64,000 nucleotides of DNA from DATARR01 sp036376245 (GTDB lineage: Bacteria > Acidobacteriota > Thermoanaerobaculia > Multivoradales > UBA5704): contig DASVAS010000092.1 of NCBI GenBank assembly GCA_036376245.1, forward strand, positions 1 to 64,000, read 5' to 3'. The position numbers were made by a program, and so were the translations under genes. Below the pieces are notes generated by a model. The model did not search any database and was not told the DNA's origin. It saw only the letters and a list, made by a program, of their open reading frames with translations. Within the stretch, counting starts at the first letter, position 1, and every line of letters starts with the position of its first letter. Of this stretch, positions 33,867 to 41,320 are shown one piece after another.

Positions 33867-34454
33867 CTAGCCCCGCCCGGGCACGTTCAGCGGGAACCCG
33901 TATTCGAGCCGTAACCGCCGGAAGGTGGCGAGGACGCCGGGGCGCTCGGCGCGCGGCAGGGCGGCGGCCTCGATCTCCACGTCGAAGACCCCGGACTCGC
34001 GGGCCTCTTCCAGGAGAGGCCGGAGGCCCGCCTCGCCTTCATCGGTCCCGGCCGACGCCGGGCAGCAGAGCAGCACCGTCGTGATCCCCTCGGAGGCCAG
34101 GGCGCGGGCGGCGCGCATCCGGGGCGCCGGATCGGCGGCTTCCGCGATATCCACCACCATCCGGAGGGTGATTGCGTGGCGCTTGTCCAGCTCCACGAAC
34201 AGCTCGCGGTCGTTCTCGACGCGGGGGCTGTGCGTCACGATCGAGATCTCGAGACCGTCCTGGCGCAGGAAGATCTCCAGCAGCGAGCGGGCCGTCCCCT
34301 GGACCGCGGGGTCGTAGGGATCGGCCGCCGATCCGATGACGATGGGCTCCTTGCGGGCGACGGCGCGGCGGAGCTCGCGCTCCAGCGCCGCCTCCTCGTC
34401 CGACAGCGTGGGGGAGAGGGCGAAGATCAGCGGGAGGGTAGCTTGGCGAATCAT
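33867..34454 (-). pseudogene. Radical-SAM-like protein lacking the iron-sulfur motif (possible remnant)
   Basis: 195 aa. LERELRRAVARKEPIVIGSAADPYDPAVQGTARSLLEIFL and ISIVTHSPRVENDRELFVELDK match the middle of radical SAM proteins of the Rv2578c/PA0069 (spore-lyase-related) type. The N-terminal part with the CxxxCxYC cluster motif is absent, and no Cys triad is present anywhere. Either a truncated gene or a radical-SAM-derived protein with a new role. The ATG at 34454 is used. Confidence 0.5.
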
Positions 34455-34515
34455 GCTACGCCCTTTTTACGCCATCTCCGCCGCCGCTGTCAACGCCCTG
34501 TTTCCGCCTCTCCCC

Positions 34516-34550
34516 CAATCCAAAATCCAAAATCGAAAATCCAAAATAGA
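34516..34550. repeat. AT-rich short tandem repeat (AATCCAAA units)
   Basis: About four near-identical 8-9-nt units (AATCCAAA, AATCGAAA) form an AT-rich island in the GC-rich gap just before mutM. It may act as an unusual promoter region or simply be a simple repeat. Confidence 0.6.
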
Positions 34551-34562
34551 ATCCTCTCCGCC

Positions 34563-35387
34563 ATGCCCGAATTACCCGAAGTCGAGGTCCTGCGCCGCAG
34601 CCTGGAGCCCCACCTCATAGGAGACCGCATCGAGCGGGTCGAGGTGCTCAATCCTTCTTTACGGGAACCGGTGGACGTGGCGCGCCTGCGCCGGGACGTC
34701 CGGGGCCGGGAGGTCACCGGCCTGCGGCGGCGGTCGAAGTACCTGCTGATCGACCTCGACGGCGGGCGGACGCTGGTGGTCCATCTCGGGATGAGCGGTC
34801 AGCTCACCATCGTCCCCGGCGACGCGCCCCGGGAGCCGCACGAGCACGTGGCCTTCCATCTGCGCTCCGGCCGCCGGCTGCGGCTGCGCGATCCGCGCCG
34901 GTTCGGGCTCGTCTTCTCCTTCCCGACCGCGAAGATGGCGGAGGACCCGCACTTCGCGCACCTGGGCGTCGAGCCCCTGGAGCCGGGGTTCTCCGGCGAG
35001 ACCCTGGCCCAGGCGGCCGCGGGCCGGCGGGGTCCGGTCAAGGCCTTCCTGATGGACGCCGGAGTCGTGGTCGGGGTCGGCAACATCTACGCCTCCGAGT
35101 CGCTCCACCGCTCGGGCGTCCACCCGGCCCGCTCGGTGTCGCGGATCTCCCGGGCGCGCTGGGACCGCGTCGCCGGGTCGGTGATGGCGGTCCTGCGGCA
35201 GGCTATCGCCCAGGGCGGCACGACTCTCAACGACTTCGCCGACGGCGAGGGGAGGAGCGGCTACTTCCAGGTCTCCCTCTCGGTCTACGATCGCGAGGAC
35301 CAGCCCTGCCTGACCTGCGGGCGGCCGGTGCGGCGGATCGTCCAGGCCGGAAGGAGCACGTTCTACTGTTCCGGCTGCCAGAGATGA
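34563..35387 (+). CDS. mutM: Formamidopyrimidine-DNA glycosylase
   Basis: 274 aa. It begins MPELPEVEVLRR with the catalytic Pro and Glu, has the Lys in RRRSKYLLIDL, the helix-two-turn-helix segment VGVGNIYASESLHRSGVHP, and the zinc finger CLTCG...FYCSGCQR. It excises 8-oxoguanine and other oxidised bases. ATG 34563 is fixed by the need for Pro at position 2. Confidence 0.95.
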   Translation: MPELPEVEVLRRSLEPHLIGDRIERVEVLNPSLREPVDVARLRRDVRGREVTGLRRRSKYLLIDLDGGRTLVVHLGMSGQLTIVPGDAPREPHEHVAFHLRSGRRLRLRDPRRFGLVFSFPTAKMAEDPHFAHLGVEPLEPGFSGETLAQAAAGRRGPVKAFLMDAGVVVGVGNIYASESLHRSGVHPARSVSRISRARWDRVAGSVMAVLRQAIAQGGTTLNDFADGEGRSGYFQVSLSVYDREDQPCLTCGRPVRRIVQAGRSTFYCSGCQR

Positions 35388-35451
35388 AGCGGGACGGATA
35401 GAATCCCCCCGTAGCCCACCTCCTACCCGGCTGAACGGAGCCCGAAGACCC

Positions 35452-36123
35452 ATGATCGACACCGTCCCCATGCTGGACCCTCTGCTGTCGCAGTTGAGAT
35501 TCAAGCCTTGCGTGCTGGGGCTGGCGGGAGGGACCGGGTCGGGCAAGACCACCGTCGCCCGCGCCATCCTCGACGCCGTGGGCGAGCAGCGGATCACCCT
35601 GATCGAGCAGGACAACTATTACCGCGACGTCGACTGGCGGAACGAGGCCGAGCTGCTGCACCACAATTTCGACCATCCCTCCGCCATCGACAACGAGCTG
35701 CTGGTGGCCCACGTCGCGGCCCTCAAGGCCGGGCACCCGGTGGAGGTGCCGGTCTACGACTTCGTCCGCCACCGGCGCACCAACCGCACCCGGCGGGTGG
35801 AGCCGCAGCCGGTGGTCATCGTCGAGGGCATCCTGATCTTCGTGGAGCCCAGCCTGCGCGACCTCCTCGACCTCAAGATCTACGTCGACACCGACGCCGA
35901 CCTGCGGCTGATCCGCCGCCTGGGCCGCGACATGGCCGAGCGCGGACGCACCGTGCAGGACGTCCTGCGCCAGTACGTGGAGACGGTCCGCCCCATGCAC
36001 CTGGAGTTCGTCGAGCCCTCCAAGCGCTGGGCCGACATCATCATCCCGGAAGGGGGCGAGAACCGGGTGGCGCTGGAGATGGTCGTGGCCCACGTGCAGC
36101 AGCTCCTGCGAGGGGGAGCCTGA
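35452..36123 (+). CDS. udk: Uridine kinase
   Basis: 223 aa. P-loop GLAGGTGSGKTTVARAI, then EQDNYYRDVDWRNEAELLHHNFDHPSAIDN and the DxRL-like VDTDADLRLIRRLGRD. Salvages uridine/cytidine to the monophosphate. It starts 64 bp after mutM and is followed 3 bp later by the PTPS-like gene. Confidence 0.95.
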   Translation: MIDTVPMLDPLLSQLRFKPCVLGLAGGTGSGKTTVARAILDAVGEQRITLIEQDNYYRDVDWRNEAELLHHNFDHPSAIDNELLVAHVAALKAGHPVEVPVYDFVRHRRTNRTRRVEPQPVVIVEGILIFVEPSLRDLLDLKIYVDTDADLRLIRRLGRDMAERGRTVQDVLRQYVETVRPMHLEFVEPSKRWADIIIPEGGENRVALEMVVAHVQQLLRGGA

Positions 36124-36126
36124 CCC

Positions 36127-36495
36127 GTGCCGTCCTATCTCGTGAGGGTCAGGGCCCGCTTCGAGGCGGCGCACCACCTGACCTCCTACCGCGGCGCGCC
36201 CGAGCCCAACCACGGCCACTCCTGGACGGTGGAGGCCGCGCTGGCCACCCCGGACCTGGACGCCGACGGCATGGCCTGGGACTTCGTCGAGATCCAGGCC
36301 GCGCTGCGGGACCTCGCGTCCCGGCTCGACCACCGCGACATCAACACCGTCCCCCCGTTCGACCGCACGAGCCCCACCACCGAGCGGATCGCCGCCTGGT
36401 TCTTCGCCGGCCTCGCCGAGAGGCTGCCGGGGGCGCCGCTGCTGGAGGTGACCGTCTGGGAGGGGCCGGACGCCTCGGCCACGTACCGTCCCTGA
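36127..36495 (+). CDS. 6-pyruvoyltetrahydropterin synthase family protein (PTPS-III-like)
   Basis: 122 aa. The zinc His ligands are conserved (RFEAAHHL, NHGHSWTVE), as is the C-terminal VTVWEGPDASATY with the catalytic Glu. The Cys of QueD-type enzymes (CxxxHGH) is absent; instead the sequence is EPNHGH, an ExxHGH pattern. That pattern marks PTPS-III enzymes, which can replace FolB in folate synthesis. GTG start at 36127. Directly downstream of udk. Confidence 0.75.
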   Translation: MPSYLVRVRARFEAAHHLTSYRGAPEPNHGHSWTVEAALATPDLDADGMAWDFVEIQAALRDLASRLDHRDINTVPPFDRTSPTTERIAAWFFAGLAERLPGAPLLEVTVWEGPDASATYRP

Positions 36496-36503
36496 CCGCT
36501 TTC

Positions 36504-36533
36504 TTGACAGGCCCCCCCGGAGCTAGCTAGCGT
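36504..36533 (+). promoter_or_regulatory. Promoter candidate for the lipoprotein gene
   Basis: TTGACA at 36504-36509 and TAGCGT at 36528-36533 with an 18-bp spacer. The transcript would start close to the ATG at 36544, leaving almost no leader and no visible ribosome binding site. Confidence 0.45.
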
Positions 36534-36543
36534 CCCGTTACTC

Positions 36544-37503
36544 ATGAAAAGAATTCATCTCCCCATCGCGCTCATCGCCGTCTCCCTGGCCGCCGGCTGC
36601 GGCGGAGAGGACACGCCGGTTGCCCGGGTCGAGGTCCAGCCGCGCCAGGTGCGGCTGCCGTTCAGCCAGGCGCAGCCGCTCCAGCTCACCTGGACCCCCT
36701 CGGCCGCCCTGCAGGAGCAGCCCACGGTGTTCATTCACCTGCTGGACCGCGAGGGGCAGGTGGTCCGCACCTTCGACCACGCCCTGCCGCAGCGCTGGCG
36801 CGAAGGCGCGCCGATCTCCTACGACATCAAGCTCTACCAGTCGACCCTGGCGCCCCCGCTGCCGCCGGGCAAGTACCGCCTGACCCTGGGGCTCTACGGC
36901 AAGGAGGGGGACCGCTGGGCGCTCGAAGGGCTCGGCGAGCCGATGGCGCGGAACGAGTACGTGGCCGCGGAGGTGGAGGTCCCGTCCCAGACTCCCAGCC
37001 TGCGGTTCGCCTTCTCGCCCACCTGGCTGCCCGTCGAGGCCGGCGGCGACCGCCAGGTGCTGGCCCGCCGCTGGATGGCCGACCGGGCGACGATCCGCCT
37101 GCTCCACCAGCGGGCGCCGGGGACGGTCTGGATGGTGGTCCACATCCCGCCGTCGGACTCTCCGGACTACAAGCTGGCCCTCGACCCGGGCGCCAGCTCG
37201 CCCTCGGTGCGGGTGGCCGCCAACTGCGGCGGCTCGGAGTCGAACCTCACGGGCCCCGGGCTCCACGAGGTGGAGCTGGCCATCGAGCCGCCGCCCCCCA
37301 ACGGCTTCTGCCGCGTCCTCCTGAGCTCGAACTTCACCCTGCAGCCCACCGTCCCCTCCGCCGGACCCGAGGGCCGCAAGCGCTCCGTGTCGGTCGAGAA
37401 CGTCGCCTGGATTCCCCGCGGCGGCGGCCGGAAAGGCAAGCGGGCGGGAGGAGCCAGGGCGGCGGGCGCCAAGGAGCCCGCCGCGGCGACGGCGCCCGAA
37501 TGA
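36544..37503 (+). CDS. Lipoprotein of unknown function
   Basis: 319 aa. Lipoprotein signal MKRIHLPIALIAVSLAAGC with lipobox LAAGC. The mature protein has a beta-rich segment (TVFIHLLDREGQVVRTFDH...YRLTLGLYG) resembling domains found in glycan-related or secreted proteins, and a basic/Ala-rich tail (GGGRKGKRAGGARAAG). It has two Cys besides the lipobox. The stop overlaps the next gene as ATGA. No family assigned. Confidence 0.7.
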   Translation: MKRIHLPIALIAVSLAAGCGGEDTPVARVEVQPRQVRLPFSQAQPLQLTWTPSAALQEQPTVFIHLLDREGQVVRTFDHALPQRWREGAPISYDIKLYQSTLAPPLPPGKYRLTLGLYGKEGDRWALEGLGEPMARNEYVAAEVEVPSQTPSLRFAFSPTWLPVEAGGDRQVLARRWMADRATIRLLHQRAPGTVWMVVHIPPSDSPDYKLALDPGASSPSVRVAANCGGSESNLTGPGLHEVELAIEPPPPNGFCRVLLSSNFTLQPTVPSAGPEGRKRSVSVENVAWIPRGGGRKGKRAGGARAAGAKEPAAATAPE

Positions 37504-38186
37504 AACACCCGGGCGCGCCGATCCTTCATCCCGAGCAGGAGAGCTACCTGGAGCGGCTGCTGCCGCCCCGGGACCCGCTCCTCCGCGAGATGGAAGACCT
37601 CGCCGCCCGCGACGACGTCCCCATCTCCGACCCGGAAGTGGGCCGCCTGCTGGCCATCCTGGCCCGCGCCACCGGCGCCCGGCTCATCGTGGAGATCGGC
37701 ACCGCCATCGGCTACGGCGCCCTGTGCCTCGCCCGGGGCGCCCCGGAAGCCCACGTCGTCACCATCGACACCGATCCGGAGCGCCTGGCCACCGCGCGCG
37801 GGTTCCTGGAGCGCGCCGGCGTGGCGGACCGCGTCGAGCTGGTCCAGGGGGCGGCCCTGGAAGTCCTCCCCCATCTGCAAGGGCCGGTCGACCTCGCCTA
37901 CGTCGACGCGGTCAAGACGGAGTACCGGCGCTATCTCGACCTCCTGGTCCCCAAGCTGCGGGTGGGCGGGATGGTGGTGCTGGACAACCTGCTCTGGAAG
38001 GGGCACGTGGCCGCGCCGCCCGAGGAAGAGGACGAGGACGACCAGAACGCCGACGCCCTCCGCGCCTTCAACGCCTACCTGATGATGTACCCGCAGCTCC
38101 AGGCTCTCGTCCTTCCCCTGGGCGACGGCGTGGGGATCGCGACCAAGATCAAGCCCACGATCCTGGAGATGGGCGGGCCGTTCTAG
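37500..38186 (+). CDS. Class I SAM-dependent O-methyltransferase (COMT-like)
   Basis: 228 aa. IVEIGTAIGYGALCLARGAP is the SAM-binding loop, VVTIDTDPERL the acidic second motif, and VDLAYVDAVKTEYRRYLDLL with GGMVVLDNLLWKG fits the cation-dependent O-methyltransferase family (caffeoyl-CoA/catechol type). Translationally coupled to the lipoprotein gene. Overlaps the convergent kinase by 4 bp. Confidence 0.85.
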   Translation: MKHPGAPILHPEQESYLERLLPPRDPLLREMEDLAARDDVPISDPEVGRLLAILARATGARLIVEIGTAIGYGALCLARGAPEAHVVTIDTDPERLATARGFLERAGVADRVELVQGAALEVLPHLQGPVDLAYVDAVKTEYRRYLDLLVPKLRVGGMVVLDNLLWKGHVAAPPEEEDEDDQNADALRAFNAYLMMYPQLQALVLPLGDGVGIATKIKPTILEMGGPF

Positions 38187-40819
38187 GCCAGTTCCTCCCG
38201 CACCTCCTCCAGCCGTTCCTTCAATTCCTCCGCCGTGGCGGGCCGGCGGGAGAGGACGGGGTGGAGGGCGTCAAGGAACAGATCCGCCAGCGCTTCGCCG
38301 TGCTCGGGGCAGATCTGGGAGAAGTCCGGCACCCGGCCGGCGCGGATGCGCTCCACGATCTGCCCGGGGGCGCCGGTGAAGATCTTCCGTCCCAGCAGGC
38401 ACTCGTAGAGCACGATCGACAGGCTCCAGAGGTCGAAGGAGGCGTCCGCCGGATGGCCGCGCACGGCCTCGGGGGACAGATACGACAGCGTGCCGGCGAA
38501 CCGGTGCCGGACGTCGGAGCCGGAGCCCGTCTCCCACACCGCGACATTGGGGATGAGCGGCGGATCGTCGCTCTCCTCCCGGTCCTTCATGGCGTCCATC
38601 TCCGCCTCCTCCTGGCGCAGCTCGAAGATCACGCCGGCGATGCCGAAGTCCATCAGCTTGGGGACCCCGTCGCGGGTGTAGCCGATGTTGCTCGGCTTGA
38701 TGTCCCGGTGGAGGATCTGCGCCAGGTGCAGATGGGCCAGCGCGTCGGCCATGCGGATCCCCAGGTCCACGGTCTCCCGCGGCGAGAGCTTGCCGGCGAT
38801 CCTGTCGGCCAGGGTGCCCCCCTCCAGCAGCTCCATGACGAGCATCGGCATGCCCTTCCAGGTCTCGAAGCCGAACACCGCGGCCAGGTGCCGGTGCCCC
38901 ACCGCCGCCGCCGTCTTCGCCTCGCGCCGCAGCCGCATGGCATCTTCCGGCGACATCTGGCGCAGGGTCTTGATGGCCACCTTGCGGCCCAGGGAGAGGT
39001 CCGAGCCCGCGTAGACGACTCCCATGCCGCCCACGCCGATCCGCTTCTCGAAGCGGAACTTGCCATGCAGCACGTACGGCACGCGGGAGCGATCCAGCCG
39101 GCGGCTGTCCGCGGAGCACAGGACGGTGTAGGACGGATGGACCGTGTGGCAGAGCGGGCATTCCTTGGCGTGCCCGGCGGCGATGGGGCCGGCCAACGGC
39201 GTGGTGTCGTCCAGGTCCGGGACGTCGTCGCCCACCCCCGAAAGAGCCTTCGCCTCCAGCTCCAGCTCCACCACCCAGGCGGCGCTGCTGGCGATCGCGT
39301 GGAGGAGCTGGCGGTCCTCGCGCAGGAACGGCAGGCCGCTCCGTCTGGGCCCGAGGCCGATCAGCCCCAGCAGCGAGCCGTCCCGCGCCAGGATCGGCAC
39401 CAGGAGCCGGAAGCCGCTCTCCGCCATCCACTGGCGGTCCTTCTCCGGCAGCCGCAGCAGGGGCGATTGCGGGTTCTCCAGGTCGATCGCCAGGGGATCG
39501 CTGGCGTTGGAGAGGGTGAGGGCCAGCGGCGAGGAGGCGTCCAGCTTGCGCGTCCGGCCGCGGGGATCGGCGAGCGTCCCCGAGCGGGGATCGAGGGCGA
39601 GCAGCGCCGCTTTCTCGAGATGCAGGGCGAGGTCGATTTCCCGCGAGACCAGATCGGCCAGGGTGGCCGAGTCCCGGATGGAGCGGATGCGCTCCACCAG
39701 CAGCGTCAGGATCTGCCGGGCGTCGTACTGCTCCCGGAAGTAGCGCCGGTCGATGGCGTCCAGCAGCATCCGGCGGTAGCGCAGGGCCGCCACGCCGACC
39801 GCCACCGTCGCGATCAGGAGCAGGGAGCGGACCCCTGAGAAGAGCTGGTTCAGTTGGTACTCCTGGTGGGTGTACAGATAGACGATCAACGTCGCCAGGG
39901 GCACCGTCACCAGCGTCAGGGCCGACCAGCGGGCCAGGGTGTACCGCAGCGCCTGCCGGGCGGCCAGCCTCACGTGCATCACCCGGTGGACGAGCACGGC
40001 GTGCGGCACGGTGAAGGGCAGCGTGAGCGTCGGCAGCAGCGTGATGATCACCACCATCCCGCAGAACCGGTCGTCGGTTTCCATGAGACGGCGGAAAGGC
40101 CCTACGAAGATCTCGAGCGCGAGCGCGGGCAGCACGAGCGCGAAGGCGAGGAAGAGGTTCCGCAGGAAGCGGCGGACCTGGGCCTGCTCCTCTTTCTTCT
40201 GGCCGGCGCGGACTTTCCAGTAGAGCGCCGGGAACGCCAGGATCGTGAGGGTCAGGACCGCATGATAGAAGGTCTCGTTCCAACTCTCGGCCGCCTTGAC
40301 GTCCAGGGCCGCGGCCCAGGCTTCGCCCCTGGCCTGCTGGGCCAGGTGGAGCAGCAGGCTGAGACCGAAGAAGACGCCGCCCAGGATTGCGCTCAGCCGC
40401 GCCACGAGCTGGAGGCGGCGGCGCCAGGCGAGCGACGGCGGGGCCGGGAAGTCACGCACGAAGATCCACAGGTAGAAGGCCAGGAAGGCGTGCGTCTCCA
40501 CGGCGTCGGCGAGCGCGAAGAGCCAGGCGTCGGGATACAGAGCGATGAACTGGTCCAGCGGCCCGTTGCTCCAGGAGGTCGCCGTGACCAGGAAGAAGCC
40601 TCCCAGGGCCAGGGCCCGGCGGTCCTCCCGGCCGCCCAGCAGGAGCAGCGCCGCCGTGGCCCCGAACGCCGCCTGGAGCAGGCCAAAGAGCGGGAAAGGA
40701 AATCTGGGGTCCCCTCCTCCGGCCTCCTTCCAGGTGACGGCGAACGCGATCAATCCCAGGAGCAGCTTGTAGCCGGCCAGCGGCGGGATCAGCCGCACCG
40801 GAAGGGATCGCGTCAGCAC
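38183..40819 (-). CDS. Membrane Ser/Thr protein kinase: multi-TM + GAF + zinc ribbon + kinase (paralog 1)
   Basis: 878 aa. Residues ~1-350 hold about eight to ten membrane helices. A linker (RRYFREQYDARQILTLLVERIR) leads to a GAF domain (~375-535), a CPLC...C zinc-ribbon-like segment near 553, and a Hanks-type kinase from ~590. The kinase has GVGGMGVVY, VAIK, HRDIKPSN near 706, and LMDFGIA, all intact, so activity is expected. Normal Hanks kinases have the catalytic domain at the N-terminus; here sensing parts precede it. Begins at a GTG 13 bp after the small partner gene. Near-identical domain order to the paralog at 41.3 kb. Confidence 0.85.
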   Translation of the reverse strand: MLTRSLPVRLIPPLAGYKLLLGLIAFAVTWKEAGGGDPRFPFPLFGLLQAAFGATAALLLLGGREDRRALALGGFFLVTATSWSNGPLDQFIALYPDAWLFALADAVETHAFLAFYLWIFVRDFPAPPSLAWRRRLQLVARLSAILGGVFFGLSLLLHLAQQARGEAWAAALDVKAAESWNETFYHAVLTLTILAFPALYWKVRAGQKKEEQAQVRRFLRNLFLAFALVLPALALEIFVGPFRRLMETDDRFCGMVVIITLLPTLTLPFTVPHAVLVHRVMHVRLAARQALRYTLARWSALTLVTVPLATLIVYLYTHQEYQLNQLFSGVRSLLLIATVAVGVAALRYRRMLLDAIDRRYFREQYDARQILTLLVERIRSIRDSATLADLVSREIDLALHLEKAALLALDPRSGTLADPRGRTRKLDASSPLALTLSNASDPLAIDLENPQSPLLRLPEKDRQWMAESGFRLLVPILARDGSLLGLIGLGPRRSGLPFLREDRQLLHAIASSAAWVVELELEAKALSGVGDDVPDLDDTTPLAGPIAAGHAKECPLCHTVHPSYTVLCSADSRRLDRSRVPYVLHGKFRFEKRIGVGGMGVVYAGSDLSLGRKVAIKTLRQMSPEDAMRLRREAKTAAAVGHRHLAAVFGFETWKGMPMLVMELLEGGTLADRIAGKLSPRETVDLGIRMADALAHLHLAQILHRDIKPSNIGYTRDGVPKLMDFGIAGVIFELRQEEAEMDAMKDREESDDPPLIPNVAVWETGSGSDVRHRFAGTLSYLSPEAVRGHPADASFDLWSLSIVLYECLLGRKIFTGAPGQIVERIRAGRVPDFSQICPEHGEALADLFLDALHPVLSRRPATAEELKERLEEVREELA

Positions 40820-40832
40820 GCCTCGGCGCTCA

Positions 40833-41162
40833 TCAGGCCAGGCCCGGCGGTTTGTCCGGGCAGAGGGCGGTGCTCGAGGTGTCCTGCACCTGCGAGGCCG
40901 AGTCGTAGACGTCCTGGGGCGTGATCGCCGTGGCGCCGATGCTCGTCGCCTTCATGGCGGCGAGGCTTCCGATCGCCCGGATACGGTCCAGGACCTGGAG
41001 CGCGTTGGTCTCCCATTGCTCTTCGACCACCTCCGGCGTGATCGCGTCATAGTACCAGCGGCGGAGCTCCATCGCCGCATCCTGGGTGACGCGGATGGCG
41101 CCGGCGCCCTGACCGAACGCGATCCAGATCTGGGCCATGATCCCTTCCTGCGTGTAAGCCAT
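40833..41162 (-). CDS. Small partner protein of the membrane kinase (copy 1)
   Basis: 109 aa, ATG with GGAGGAGGAG upstream. FGQGAGAIRVTQDAAMELRRWYYDAITPEVVEEQW is shared in pattern with the copy at 43.98 kb, including a YYD-[AW]-IT core, a predicted helical stretch ...IRAIGSLAAM and a Ser/Thr-rich end with a terminal CP. No membrane segment or enzyme motif. The copy-2 gene has the same position upstream of its kinase. Function unknown; a ligand, adaptor or kinase substrate is plausible. Confidence 0.7.
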   Translation of the reverse strand: MAYTQEGIMAQIWIAFGQGAGAIRVTQDAAMELRRWYYDAITPEVVEEQWETNALQVLDRIRAIGSLAAMKATSIGATAITPQDVYDSASQVQDTSSTALCPDKPPGLA

Positions 41163-41320
41163 CAGCTCTCCTCCTCCATGAGGGCGTGGAACGCCCACCG
41201 CCGAGGTCCGCGCCCTTCAGACCGGGTGTGACCGCGACGGAATGAACTGCAGGCCAACAATGTAGCAGTAGCAACAATTCTAGGCCCCGGGTTTCGGGGC
41301 CGTCAAGCTTCTGTAAGCGT

